From assembly GCA_021733665.1 (NCBI GenBank), contig JAHREI010000002.1, positions 806,001 to 870,000 of the forward strand: 64,000 nt of DNA. Direction: 5' to 3'. A program made the translations under genes and the position numbers. Each line of letters opens with the position of its first letter. Within the stretch, counting starts at the first letter, position 1. The notes under the pieces are model-generated. The model was not told where the DNA came from and did no database searches. It was given only the letters and a program-made list of their open reading frames with translations. This document shows, in pieces, positions 36,960-46,513 of the stretch. This stretch comes from Bacillus subtilis (GTDB taxonomy: Bacteria > Pseudomonadota > Alphaproteobacteria > Rhizobiales > Rhizobiaceae).

Positions 36960-37784
36960 TTACTTCTGCCACAGCGCCTGCTTGATCGCCTGCCAGCTGT
37001 CTGCATCCGGCGCGATAATCAAACCACCATCGACATGGCCGGGTTTATAAGCACTGCCGTCAAGCCGCGCGGTATACCCCCCCGCCTCCTGATGGATCAG
37101 ATTGCCTGGCAGATGATCCCAAGGCATCAGCTTGTTATAAACCGCGAAATGCGCAGAACCAGTGGCAATCACACGATATTCATGCGCAGCACAGCGATAG
37201 CCGAGATGCGAGAGAAATTTTGCCTGATTACCGGCAACCAGCGTGCGATCCGGTTCCGGCAGATATTGCCAAGACACGCAACCGGTCATCTGGTTCAATG
37301 GAGGAGCGTTAGCAACGCGCACCTTATGTTCACTGCCGTCGCTACGTCGAACATAACTGCCTGCCCCCTTAACACCGATCAGCCAGTCACGTCCCATCGG
37401 ATCATAGATGATACCGGCAACAGTCTCACCCTTGATATTGACCGAAAGCATGACGCCGAAAAGCGGCACACCGGATGCGAAATTGAACGTGCCATCCACC
37501 GGATCAATGGTGAAAGCCAGATCAGCCGTACTCAATCCGTTCAATAAAGCCGGATTGTCACTGCATGCCTCTTCACCCACGATCATGGCATCAGCAAAAC
37601 GCGCACGCAAAGCAGCTGTAATAACCTTCTCCGAATTGACATCGGCCTCAGTTACCAGATCAGCAGCCGAGGTTTTCTGGCGAATATCACTGCTGTCCAA
37701 CCGACGAAATCGCGGCAGAATTTCCGTATCAGCGGTCGAGCTGAGCAAATCAGCCAGCCAGTTAATCTCGTGATGATCAAACAT
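36960..37784 (-). CDS. Inositol monophosphatase family protein
   Basis: 274 residues. Lithium-sensitive phosphatase motifs are Glu in 'VGEEA' near residue 70, 'DPVDGTFNFASG' near residue 94 and 'MPWDHLPGNLIHQEAGGY' near residue 219. Substrates may be inositol phosphate, histidinol phosphate or PAP; sequence does not decide. The start is 12 bases after the ttcA stop, so the two are probably one operon. Confidence 0.9.
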   Translation of the reverse strand: MFDHHEINWLADLLSSTADTEILPRFRRLDSSDIRQKTSAADLVTEADVNSEKVITAALRARFADAMIVGEEACSDNPALLNGLSTADLAFTIDPVDGTFNFASGVPLFGVMLSVNIKGETVAGIIYDPMGRDWLIGVKGAGSYVRRSDGSEHKVRVANAPPLNQMTGCVSWQYLPEPDRTLVAGNQAKFLSHLGYRCAAHEYRVIATGSAHFAVYNKLMPWDHLPGNLIHQEAGGYTARLDGSAYKPGHVDGGLIIAPDADSWQAIKQALWQK

Positions 37785-37796
37785 TGTCTGCTTCCG

Positions 37797-38765
37797 TTAT
37801 TCTTCTGAGGAGGATAGTTCCGGTGCTACCAGCGACGCAAAATCAAAAATCTTACGATCCAGCAAATGGCTCGGGCGCACATTGGCCAGCGCGCGGATCA
37901 TTGTATCTTTACGACCCGGCATGCGCTTTTCAATATCGGTCAGCATGGCCTTCATCATGTTGCGCTGCAAGCCGTCCTGACTGCCGCATAGATCACAAGG
38001 AATGATCGGGAATTCCATTGCTGTGGCAAATTTCGCCAGATCATCTTCCGCCGCATAGGCCAATGGACGCAAGACCAGCAGATCGCCCTCATCATTCAGC
38101 AGTTTCGGCGGCATCGACGCCAGACGGCCACCATGGAACAGGTTCATGAAGAAGGTTTCGAGAATATCTTCGCGGTGGTGGCCAAGCACCAGCGCCGAGC
38201 AGCCCTCTTCACGTGCAACGCGGTAGAGATTACCACGGCGCAGACGCGAGCAAAGCGCGCAATAGGTCTGGGTTTCCGGTACCTTATCCGTCACGATCGA
38301 ATAGGTGTCCTGATATTCAATGCGATGAGTAATCTGATTTTTGGTCAGATAGTCCGGCAGAATATGTTTCGGAAAATTCGGCTGTCCCTGATCAAGATTA
38401 CAGGCAATCAGATCAACCGGCAGCAAACCGCGCCATTTCAGATCAAGCAGCAGAGCCAGCAAGCCATAGGAATCCTTGCCGCCGGAAAGCGCCACCAACC
38501 AGCGGTCACCCGGACGCACCATGGCGAAGTCATCCATCGCCTGACGGGTCTGGCGCAGCAAACGCTTACGCAGCTTGTTGAACCCGACCGAAGACGGCAC
38601 ATTGCGGAACAGCGGATGACAACCATCTCCGCCCATATCCTCATCACTCATGGATGCATAATCATCCAATTCCTGACTGATATCGGAAACCGGCGTCGGC
38701 TTGGCCAATTTGTCCTGCAAATCTGAAGCTGTATTGCCGTTCAGGGCTGTGTCGTGAATATTCAT
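37797..38765 (-). CDS. ttcA: tRNA 2-thiocytidine(32) synthetase TtcA
   Basis: 322 residues from the ATG at 38765. The PP-loop '[10 protein letters not shown]' near residue 95 activates cytidine 32 with ATP, and two CxxC motifs ('CALCSRL', 'CDLCGSQ') bind the iron-sulfur cluster. The N-terminus has an acidic extension of about 55 residues before the TtcA core. A 45-codon upstream frame has no similarity. It forms an operon with the inositol-phosphatase-like gene. Confidence 0.95.
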   Translation of the reverse strand: MNIHDTALNGNTASDLQDKLAKPTPVSDISQELDDYASMSDEDMGGDGCHPLFRNVPSSVGFNKLRKRLLRQTRQAMDDFAMVRPGDRWLVALSGGKDSYGLLALLLDLKWRGLLPVDLIACNLDQGQPNFPKHILPDYLTKNQITHRIEYQDTYSIVTDKVPETQTYCALCSRLRRGNLYRVAREEGCSALVLGHHREDILETFFMNLFHGGRLASMPPKLLNDEGDLLVLRPLAYAAEDDLAKFATAMEFPIIPCDLCGSQDGLQRNMMKAMLTDIEKRMPGRKDTMIRALANVRPSHLLDRKIFDFASLVAPELSSSEE

Positions 38766-38873
38766 GGATATCTCTGTTGCAAAAACTGCTGTTAGAGCAA
38801 CCTTTGTGTGCCAAGTCTGGTACACGGCGCTCGACAGCATCGAATAAAGCGAACCGTCCCTGTTCGCAACAAA

Positions 38874-38896
38874 GAAGCGGCTTTTCAGCCGCCTCT
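38874..38896 (-). terminator. Possible terminator after the DmpA-type gene
   Basis: GCGGCT/AGCCGC stem 15 bases past the stop, with a poor T run (CTTCTTTGTT) on the minus strand. Confidence 0.45.
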
Positions 38897-38910
38897 TCAA
38901 TCAGAAATCG

Positions 38911-40026
38911 TTATTTCCTGAGCCTGTTATATTTTTTCATCACTTCAACAAGCCGGTCATGCGGAAGTGCGTGAGAGATATTATCGTCCCGCCCTTTCAT
39001 AGTTTCAGCAGCAATCATCGCATTGATAATCGCTTCTTCCGTAGCCAAGGCTGTGGCATGAATGAGCGGATCCATTTTATGATTGGAAACCATCTCCAAC
39101 GAACTATTTGCCTCGCGGCTATAGGCATCAGGATTGGCCGTTGAGAAAGCGATGAAAATATCACCGCTGCCATTGGCACCAAAACCACCGACACGGCCAA
39201 GCCCAACAGAGACACGACGTGTCAGCCGCTTGAGCTGATGCGGTAGCAGCGGCGCATCCGTTGCTACAACAACAATAATCGAGCCGCTCTCTTCACGCGT
39301 CCACGACGTATCCTGCATCAACTCAGTGATTTCCTCACCAACCGGCACACCGGCAATCATCAGATCCTGCCGCCTGCCGAAATTGCCCTGCACCAGCACA
39401 CCAACAGTATAGTCGCCATCATCTTCACTCAGCTTGCGCGATGAAGTGCCGGTACCGCCTTTAAAGTGAAACAGGTTCATGCCAGTGCCGCCACCGACAT
39501 TGCCTTCGGCAATTTTACCGCCCGCAGCATTATCCAGCGCGGCATAGACATGCTCTTTCTTCACATGCATGCCGTTAATATCGTTCAGAATACCATCCCA
39601 TGTTTCAGCAACCACCGGCAGAAGCCAGTAAAGGTCTTTGAAATGCGGCCCTGTCAGATCATTATCAATCAGCCAGGACACCACGGAATCCCGCACCACA
39701 CCCACGCTGTGTGTATTGGTGATCGCAATCGGCCCTTCAAGGAAACCGCTCTCCTCGATCCATGTCGTACCGGTCATCTCGCCATTGCCGTTGAAAGATG
39801 TCCAACCAGCAAAAACCGGATTAAATGTCTTTCCGCGCGGCAGAATAGCAGTGACACCGGTGCGCGCAGGGCCTTTGCTTGTTTCAAGCTTGCCCTCACC
39901 CTCGATAATCGTCGAATAACCAACAGTCACGCCCTCAACATCGGTAATGGCATTATTCGGGCCTGTTGTTCCTGTAAACGGAATACCGAGATCGCGTGCG
40001 CGCGGTTTATGCGATGTGCTTGTCAT
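38911..40026 (-). CDS. P1/DmpA-family aminopeptidase (peptidase family S58)
   Basis: 371 residues from the ATG at 40026. The N-terminal block 'RARDLGIPFTGTTGPNNAITDVEGV' (split) and the self-cleavage region 'GNVGGGTGMNLFHFKGGTGTSSR' (split over residues ~204-226) match DmpA. There a Gly-Ser bond is cut so that the Ser of 'TSSR' becomes the N-terminal nucleophile of the beta subunit. These enzymes cleave N-terminal D- or L-amino acids or beta-peptides. The physiological substrate is not clear. No signal peptide is seen. Confidence 0.92.
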   Translation of the reverse strand: MTSTSHKPRARDLGIPFTGTTGPNNAITDVEGVTVGYSTIIEGEGKLETSKGPARTGVTAILPRGKTFNPVFAGWTSFNGNGEMTGTTWIEESGFLEGPIAITNTHSVGVVRDSVVSWLIDNDLTGPHFKDLYWLLPVVAETWDGILNDINGMHVKKEHVYAALDNAAGGKIAEGNVGGGTGMNLFHFKGGTGTSSRKLSEDDGDYTVGVLVQGNFGRRQDLMIAGVPVGEEITELMQDTSWTREESGSIIVVVATDAPLLPHQLKRLTRRVSVGLGRVGGFGANGSGDIFIAFSTANPDAYSREANSSLEMVSNHKMDPLIHATALATEEAIINAMIAAETMKGRDDNISHALPHDRLVEVMKKYNRLRK

Positions 40027-40315
40027 TATAAATTTCCATATTCTGCAATCAAACAGCTCGCAAAAGGCAGGAGCTACCTCAGTCCGAAACTGTTTCAGAC
40101 AAAAACAGCATTTTGTCCTGATTTTTGAGAATCCTCCGTGGCGGTATGTCGTCATGCTCCCCGATACCGCCGCGAGCATATAAGCACCGCAAATTTATCC
40201 GCGCAATTGCTTTCATCCCGCCGTTACCGGCAGGTTTGTGTCTTCATCAGAATGTTGGTGAGAAGATAAATCAGGGCAGAGGCGCACCTGCCTGAGCAAT
40301 CAATTTACGCACATA

Positions 40316-40359
40316 CAAAAATGCCCTGCCGCTCACTTATTTTGGCGCGCAGGGCTTTT
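40316..40359. terminator. Terminator in the DmpA-uvrA gap
   Basis: GCCCTGC/GCAGGGC stem (40323-40329 with 40349-40355), with TTTT on the plus side and a longer T run (ATTTTTG) on the minus side. No annotated gene ends here, which implies an unannotated transcript, most simply one coming from the right on the minus strand. Confidence 0.75.
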
Positions 40360-40573
40360 GATTGGGGTTCATCCCATTTTGCCGGTAATCATTCGCCGAC
40401 AAGCTTTCAAATATCCGCCATGAAGGCAGTTTATTTGCAGTAGAGATAAATTGTTGCTCTTTCAGTAAAACCACACTTCAACTTTCATTTGTGACAGTTT
40501 GGTTCCGAACCGCAGATATAGCATTCAGCCATATTTTCAGAACCGTACCACTTTCATCAAATCCGTAACTGCG

Positions 40574-40708
40574 TCATCTGTTGCCGAAGCATTCAGACAG
40601 GTAAGTTTCGTTATTGACCATTCTATTCAAACTATTTTTCAGATAGCTTTCACAGAAATCCGGTAGTTTCAGAAAAAACATTAGTTTCCGACGATATAAT
40701 ATCGTCAT
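40574..40708 (-). CDS. Candidate 44-residue small protein
   Basis: A frame of 44 codons starting MTILYRRKLMFFLKLP, in the minus-strand transcript suggested by the upstream -10 box and the terminator at 40359. Its ATG overlaps the TGA of the 7-codon frame at 40705-40728 by four bases (ATGA), a sign of coupled translation. The N-terminal part is basic and hydrophobic. I recognise no family. Short open frames of this size occur by chance, so the call rests only on context. Confidence 0.25.
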   Translation of the reverse strand: MTILYRRKLMFFLKLPDFCESYLKNSLNRMVNNETYLSECFGNR

Positions 40709-40728
40709 GCATGGTCAGGTGGACTCAT
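40705..40728 (-). CDS. Candidate 7-codon leader frame
   Basis: MSPPDHA followed by TGA. A perfect AGGAGG lies nine bases upstream (40738-40743). The strong Shine-Dalgarno sequence is the only reason to list it. It could be a leader peptide or the ribosome entry for the next frame. Confidence 0.3.
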   Translation of the reverse strand: MSPPDHA

Positions 40729-40769
40729 CCTTATATTCCTCCTGTTTGCGCGCAGAACAGAATAAGTTC

Positions 40770-40870
40770 CGGTCTGGGCTTATGCCCGTCTTCAGCATTT
40801 CGGGACTTGTAGTCCCTTTCCTCCGCTGGAGCTGAAGACAATTTCAGTGTGCTCTCCGTAAGCCCGACCG
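40770..40870 (-). ncRNA. Unidentified structured RNA or leader (riboswitch-like)
   Basis: Nested inverted repeats give three stacked helices: 40770-40782 with 40859-40870 (CGGTC and GGGCTTA with their complements, one bulged base), 40788-40796 with 40831-40839 (GTCTTCAGC/GCTGAAGAC, perfect), and the hairpin 40802-40816 (GGGACT-TGT-AGTCCC). The minus strand is favoured because a TATAAT box sits about 20 bases before the first helix and a strong Shine-Dalgarno sequence follows it. I compared it by memory with glycine, cobalamin, SAM-II, 6S, SRP and RNase P RNAs and found no match. Confidence 0.5.
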
Positions 40871-40889
40871 TCAACTCACAGCTTTTCAC

Positions 40890-40895
40890 ATTATA
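40890..40895 (-). promoter_or_regulatory. -10 box for the divergent minus-strand transcript
   Basis: TATAAT on the minus strand in the context TGTAATATAATGTG. The predicted start of transcription, near 40883, is about a dozen bases before the first helix of the structured RNA. No good -35 hexamer is seen. Confidence 0.4.
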
Positions 40896-40971
40896 TTACA
40901 CCATTATTTGATGAGCTTAGATGAGAAACACCTGCACTCTGGCAGGTGGCTAAGAATCTGACTGGACTTAA

Positions 40972-40986
40972 GTTCATATTTTGTTC
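40972..40986 (+). promoter_or_regulatory. LexA (SOS) box upstream of uvrA
   Basis: GTTCATATTTTGTTC matches the alphaproteobacterial LexA operator GTTC-N7-GTTC exactly. It lies 198 bases before the uvrA start. uvrA is a known LexA target in this class. Confidence 0.7.
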
Positions 40987-41183
40987 TATAAATCACATCA
41001 AAGCAAAGAGTAGTCTGCATGAGTCCTCTTACAGGTCAGTGCATATCATTCTTCTGTAAATCCGGCCAATATTGAGTTTAAGCAGAGCCCACCTATATAA
41101 ATGTCTGAGTTTCGGCTGCGGACAGAGTAATCTCTGCTTGTCTGATTTAACCGGCCAAATGTTATGCATCCAACGCAGGCACA

Positions 41184-44111
41184 ATGCTGATGAGCGATCA
41201 AAAATTTATCTCCATTCGCGGCGCCCGCGAACATAATCTGAAGAATATTGATATTGACCTGCCCCGTGACAAGCTGATTGTCATGACCGGTCTGTCCGGC
41301 TCGGGTAAATCATCGCTCGCTTTCGATACAATCTATGCGGAAGGTCAGCGCCGTTATGTCGAGAGTCTTTCAGCCTATGCGCGCCAGTTTTTGGAAATGA
41401 TGCAAAAGCCGGATGTCGACCAGATTGATGGTCTGTCACCGGCTATTTCTATTGAACAGAAAACCACCAGCCGCAATCCGCGCTCGACAGTCGGTACTGT
41501 CACCGAGATTTACGATTATCTGCGCCTGCTCTATGCGCGCGTCGGTGTTCCTTACTCCCCTGCAACCGGCCTGCCGATTGAGAGCCAGACTGTCAGCCAG
41601 ATGGTTGACCGCGTAATGGCTTTTGAAGAAGGCACACGCCTCTATATCATGGCGCCGATTGTGCGTGGTCGTAAGGGCGAATACCGCAAAGAACTGGCAG
41701 AACTGCAGAAAAAAGGCTTCCAGCGCGTCAAGATAGACGGCGAATTCTATGAAATCGCCGATGCACCGGCATTGGACAAGAAATACAAACACGATATTGA
41801 TGTGGTGGTTGACCGCGTTGTGGTGCGCCCTGACCTCGCTTCGCGTCTGGCCGACAGTCTGGAAACCTGCCTGCAACTGGCTGAAGGTCTGGCAATTGCC
41901 GAATTTGCAGACAAGCCGCTGCCACCGGAAGCAACGGCTGCTGACAGTGCCAATAAATCCAAGAACGAGACCCATGAACGCGTGCTGTTCTCGGAAAAAT
42001 TCGCCTGTCCTGTCTCCGGTTTTACAATTGCCGAGATCGAACCGCGCCTGTTCTCCTTCAACAACCCGTTTGGTGCCTGCCCGACCTGTGATGGTCTGGG
42101 TTCACAACAGGCAATTGATCCCAACCTGATTGTGCCGGATGAAACCCTGCGCATGAAAGACGGGGCAATCGCGCCTTGGGCAAAATCCTCTTCGCCATAT
42201 TACAATCAGACCTTGGAAGCGCTGGGCAAAGCCTATGGTTTCAAGCTGACCGACAAATGGCAGGATCTAAGTGAAGACGCTAAAAAGGCTGTGCTTCATG
42301 GCACCAAAGGCAAAGAAATTACCTTTGTCTATAAGGACGGTTCGCGTTCTTACGAAACTACCAAGACATTTGAAGGCGTTATTCCTAATCTGCAGCGCCG
42401 CTGGAAAGAAACCGACTCCAACTGGTCGCGTGAAGAGATTGAACGCTATATGTCGGCCACCCCTTGTCCGGCTTGCGCAGGCTATCGCCTGAAACCGGAA
42501 GCACTGGCGGTTAAAGTCGGCAAAATGCATATCGGCCAGTTGACCGAAATGTCGATCCGCAATGCTGACCAATGGTTCAGCACAATTGATCAGCAGTTCA
42601 ATGACAAGCAGAACGAAATTGCTGCCCGTATTCTGAAAGAAATCCGTGAACGCCTGCGCTTCCTCAATGATGTGGGTCTGGATTATCTGTCGCTGTCGCG
42701 TAATTCCGGCACACTGTCCGGCGGGGAAAGCCAGCGTATTCGTCTCGCCTCGCAGATCGGCTCCGGTCTGACCGGCGTTCTCTATGTGCTCGACGAGCCA
42801 TCCATTGGCTTGCACCAGCGTGACAATGCCCGCCTGCTTGACACACTGCGCCACCTGCGCGATCTCGGCAATACCGTGATCGTGGTTGAGCATGATGAAG
42901 ATGCCATCCTCACTGCCGATTATGTGGTCGATATCGGCCCTGCCGCAGGTATTCATGGTGGTCAGGTTATTGCCGAAGGCAAACCAGCGGAAATCATGAG
43001 CAATCCGAACTCGCTGACCGGCAAATATCTCTCCGGTGCCATGCAAGTTATGGTTCCCGCAGAACGCCGTAAGATCACAAAATCCAAGCGTATTAAAGTT
43101 GTTGGTGCCCGTGCCAACAATCTGAAAAACGTAACCGGTGAAATTCCACTCGGCACCTTTACCGCAGTAACCGGCGTGTCCGGCGGTGGTAAGTCCACCT
43201 TCCTGATCGAAACCCTGTTCAAGGCCGCATCGCGTAAAATTATGGGTTCGCGCGAACATCCGGCAGAACATGACCGGATTGAAGGTCTGGAACTGCTGGA
43301 TAAAGTGATCGATATTGATCAGTCACCGATTGGCCGCACACCGCGTTCCAATCCGGCCACCTATACCGGTGCCTTCACACCAATTCGCGACTGGTTTGCC
43401 GGTCTGCCGGAAGCGAAGGCACGCGGCTATCAGCCAGGCCGTTTCTCTTTCAACGTCAAAGGCGGACGCTGCGAGGCCTGTCAGGGCGACGGTGTTATCA
43501 AGATTGAAATGCACTTCCTGCCGGATGTTTACGTGACTTGTGATGTCTGTAACGGCAAACGCTATAATCGCGAAACGCTAGAAGTTCTGTTCAAGGGCAA
43601 GAGCATCGCCGATGTTCTTGATATGACGGTTGAAGAAGGCGTGGAGTTCTTCTCTGCTGTACCGAGTATTCGAGACAAGATGGAAACCCTGCATCGTGTC
43701 GGCCTCGGCTATATCAAGATCGGGCAGCAGGCAACCACCCTCTCCGGTGGTGAAGCCCAACGCGTTAAACTCGCCAAAGAACTCTCCCGCCGTGCAACCG
43801 GCAAGACACTGTATATTCTTGATGAGCCAACAACCGGCTTGCATTTCCACGATGTTGCCAAACTTCTGGAAGTGCTGCACGAACTGGTTGATCAAGGCAA
43901 TACTGTTGCTGTGATTGAGCACAATCTCGAAGTCATCAAAACCGCTGACTGGGTGCTGGATCTAGGACCTGAAGGCGGTGACGGTGGCGGTGAAATCGTT
44001 GCGGTCGGTCGTCCGGAAGATATTGTTGCCGAACCGCGCTCCTATACCGGCCATTTCCTCAAAGAATTGCTGGAACGCCGTCCGGACGGAAAAACACTGG
44101 CTGCAGAATAA
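41184..44111 (+). CDS. uvrA: Excinuclease ABC subunit A
   Basis: 975 residues. UvrA finds damaged DNA in nucleotide excision repair. Two ABC modules are present: Walker A 'GLSGSGKSS' near residue 36 and 'GVSGGGKST' near residue 665, and signatures 'LSGGESQRI' and '[15 protein letters not shown]'. The C-terminal zinc finger is complete ('CEACQGDG' ... 'CDVCNGKRY'). The first zinc site reads 'CPVSGF' ... 'CPTCDGLG', so one of its four Cys is replaced by Ser. The start is ATG at 41184, with an in-frame ATG at 41190 as alternative; neither has a strong ribosome binding site. Confidence 0.97.
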   Translation: MLMSDQKFISIRGAREHNLKNIDIDLPRDKLIVMTGLSGSGKSSLAFDTIYAEGQRRYVESLSAYARQFLEMMQKPDVDQIDGLSPAISIEQKTTSRNPRSTVGTVTEIYDYLRLLYARVGVPYSPATGLPIESQTVSQMVDRVMAFEEGTRLYIMAPIVRGRKGEYRKELAELQKKGFQRVKIDGEFYEIADAPALDKKYKHDIDVVVDRVVVRPDLASRLADSLETCLQLAEGLAIAEFADKPLPPEATAADSANKSKNETHERVLFSEKFACPVSGFTIAEIEPRLFSFNNPFGACPTCDGLGSQQAIDPNLIVPDETLRMKDGAIAPWAKSSSPYYNQTLEALGKAYGFKLTDKWQDLSEDAKKAVLHGTKGKEITFVYKDGSRSYETTKTFEGVIPNLQRRWKETDSNWSREEIERYMSATPCPACAGYRLKPEALAVKVGKMHIGQLTEMSIRNADQWFSTIDQQFNDKQNEIAARILKEIRERLRFLNDVGLDYLSLSRNSGTLSGGESQRIRLASQIGSGLTGVLYVLDEPSIGLHQRDNARLLDTLRHLRDLGNTVIVVEHDEDAILTADYVVDIGPAAGIHGGQVIAEGKPAEIMSNPNSLTGKYLSGAMQVMVPAERRKITKSKRIKVVGARANNLKNVTGEIPLGTFTAVTGVSGGGKSTFLIETLFKAASRKIMGSREHPAEHDRIEGLELLDKVIDIDQSPIGRTPRSNPATYTGAFTPIRDWFAGLPEAKARGYQPGRFSFNVKGGRCEACQGDGVIKIEMHFLPDVYVTCDVCNGKRYNRETLEVLFKGKSIADVLDMTVEEGVEFFSAVPSIRDKMETLHRVGLGYIKIGQQATTLSGGEAQRVKLAKELSRRATGKTLYILDEPTTGLHFHDVAKLLEVLHELVDQGNTVAVIEHNLEVIKTADWVLDLGPEGGDGGGEIVAVGRPEDIVAEPRSYTGHFLKELLERRPDGKTLAAE

Positions 44112-44134
44112 AAGGCAGCGCAATACATGCATAC

Positions 44135-44167
44135 AAAAACGCCGCGTAACAATTTACGCGGCGTTTT
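44135..44167. terminator. Terminator after uvrA
   Basis: 14-bp stem AAAACGCCGCGTAA/TTACGCGGCGTTTT with a 4-base loop, T runs on both strands; serves convergent uvrA and nnrD. Confidence 0.9.
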
Positions 44168-44229
44168 CATTAAAAAAGCAGGAATAGCAGCAACATTCCC
44201 TGATAGTCATCCACCCCAGGAAGCATATG

Positions 44230-45729
44230 CTAATCAGCTAAACGCGCCCATATTTGCGGTATCAATGCGGGCATATCTTCCGCGATCATGCCCTTAGGCG
44301 CTGCTTCCGCATAATAATTGGCTGTTTCCGCATGAATCCAGACAGCGGCACAAGCCGCCTCAAAAGCGGGCATCCCCTGCGCCGACAGGCCGGCAATAAT
44401 ACCGGTCAGCACATCGCCGGAACCGGCTGTTGCCAGCAATGCATTGCCATTACTGTTAATCGTAGCACGGCCATCCGGCGCTGCAATCACTGTATCTGCG
44501 CCCTTGTAAATCACCACGGCATTGCTTAGAGAGGATGCCTGTCTCGCACGGGTGACTTTATCGGCCTGCATATTTATAACAGTGCCGAACAAGCGATGAA
44601 ACTCCCCCTCATGCGGCGTTACGATCAGCGCAGCTTTAGAGGTTTTTGCAGCATCAAATAATCTTTGTGGCTGATCTTTAAACGCAGTCAATCCGTCCGC
44701 ATCCAGCACCAGCGCACCAAGATCATCACTCTGCAACATTGCCAATGTAAGCTCAGATGCGCGTTGTAAATCGCCAAATGCAGGCCCCAGAACCGCTGCC
44801 CGCACTTTACGTTGCGTAAAAAACTCCACCACAGCTGTATCATCCTGCAATGGTCGCAACATGATGCTTGTCAGCTGTGCAGCATGCACAGGCAGAGCTT
44901 CATCTGGTGCAATAACAGTTACCAGTCCTGCACCTGCACGCGCAGCCGCCGCCGCACTCAGCCGTGCTGCACCTGTAGCCGTCAGCCCGCCTGAGAACAC
45001 AGCCACATGCCCGCGACTGAATTTATGACTGTTCACATCAGCCCAAGGCAGCAGCTTTTCCCATAGTTCAGTATCGTTTTCATAAAGCTGCGGATGAATG
45101 TCCTGCAAAACGGAAGTTTCAATACCAATATTATAAAGGCTGAGCCAGCCGCAATGCTCCCGCCCCGGCTGCAACAAATGGCCGGGCTTTTTGCGGAAAA
45201 AGCTGACTGTCAGTCCGGCTTTAACGGCCGTTCCCATGATTTGTCCGCTGTCACCTGAAATACCGCTGGGCAAATCGACTGCACAAACCGGCGTACCGGA
45301 TTGATTGAGCTGATCAATACAGTCCGCAATCTCACCCGTAATATTACGCGACAGTCCGGCACCGTAAAAAGCATCAATCACCAGATCAAATTGTTTTGGA
45401 TCGAATGCTGATAAAGGCAGTACCTCACCACCCTCTGTGAGGTAAGCATTCTGTGCTTGCCACGCATCAGTAATATCGTGGGGAGGTAAGTCACTAAAGC
45501 AATAAACATGCTTGCCACCCTGCCGGTAGTGTCGGGCGACAACATAACCATCACCGCCATTATTGCCATGGCCGCAGAGAACGGCAATCCGCAGAGCCTC
45601 CGGCCAAAAGCTGCTGGCTTGCTGATAAACCGCCTCGCCTGCATTACACATCAGCGTATAACTGTCTGTACCAGCTGCAGTCGTCAGCTGATCGGCACGA
45701 TCCATCTGATCCGGCGTTAACAGCTCCAT
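44230..45729 (-). CDS. nnrD: Bifunctional NAD(P)H-hydrate epimerase / ADP-dependent dehydratase
   Basis: 499 residues, a fusion of NnrE and NnrD, which together repair damaged NAD(P)H. The N-terminal epimerase half has 'LCGHGNNGGDGYVVARH' near residue 51 and 'DAFYGAGLSRNITG' near residue 114. The C-terminal kinase-like half has 'VTPHEGEFHRLFG' near residue 374 and 'LLATAGSGDVLTGIIAGL' near residue 433 with the catalytic Asp. The order nnrD (divergent) - glnB - glnA is typical of rhizobia. Confidence 0.93.
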   Translation of the reverse strand: MELLTPDQMDRADQLTTAAGTDSYTLMCNAGEAVYQQASSFWPEALRIAVLCGHGNNGGDGYVVARHYRQGGKHVYCFSDLPPHDITDAWQAQNAYLTEGGEVLPLSAFDPKQFDLVIDAFYGAGLSRNITGEIADCIDQLNQSGTPVCAVDLPSGISGDSGQIMGTAVKAGLTVSFFRKKPGHLLQPGREHCGWLSLYNIGIETSVLQDIHPQLYENDTELWEKLLPWADVNSHKFSRGHVAVFSGGLTATGAARLSAAAAARAGAGLVTVIAPDEALPVHAAQLTSIMLRPLQDDTAVVEFFTQRKVRAAVLGPAFGDLQRASELTLAMLQSDDLGALVLDADGLTAFKDQPQRLFDAAKTSKAALIVTPHEGEFHRLFGTVINMQADKVTRARQASSLSNAVVIYKGADTVIAAPDGRATINSNGNALLATAGSGDVLTGIIAGLSAQGMPAFEAACAAVWIHAETANYYAEAAPKGMIAEDMPALIPQIWARLAD

Positions 45730-46444
<715 letters not shown>

Positions 46445-46513
46445 TCTTGTAATTTTCGCCGGTTTTCCGGCCAGACACAATCTGCTTAACGTCGTTCAAT
46501 AGGAAACACGCAT

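Larger units (their letters stand above)
40027..41183. other. 1.16-kb region without a recognisable protein gene
   Basis: It holds a terminator (40316-40359), a compact RNA-like fold (40770-40870), two tiny minus-strand frames (40574-40728), a hairpin (40929-40948) and a LexA box (40972-40986), each listed separately. The stretches 40027-40315 and 40360-40573 show nothing further. Confidence 0.6.

Noticed and set aside
40690-40706. GACGATATAATATCGTC palindrome as a plus-strand promoter with TATAAT
   Set aside because: There is no -35 element at a suitable distance. The TATAAT comes from the palindrome itself, and the other evidence favours minus-strand transcription here.
40770-40870. Structured RNA as a plus-strand leader riboswitch of uvrA
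   Set aside because: It ends over 300 bases before uvrA and lies upstream of the LexA box, which marks the likely uvrA promoter. No plus-strand promoter is visible before it. Not fully excluded.
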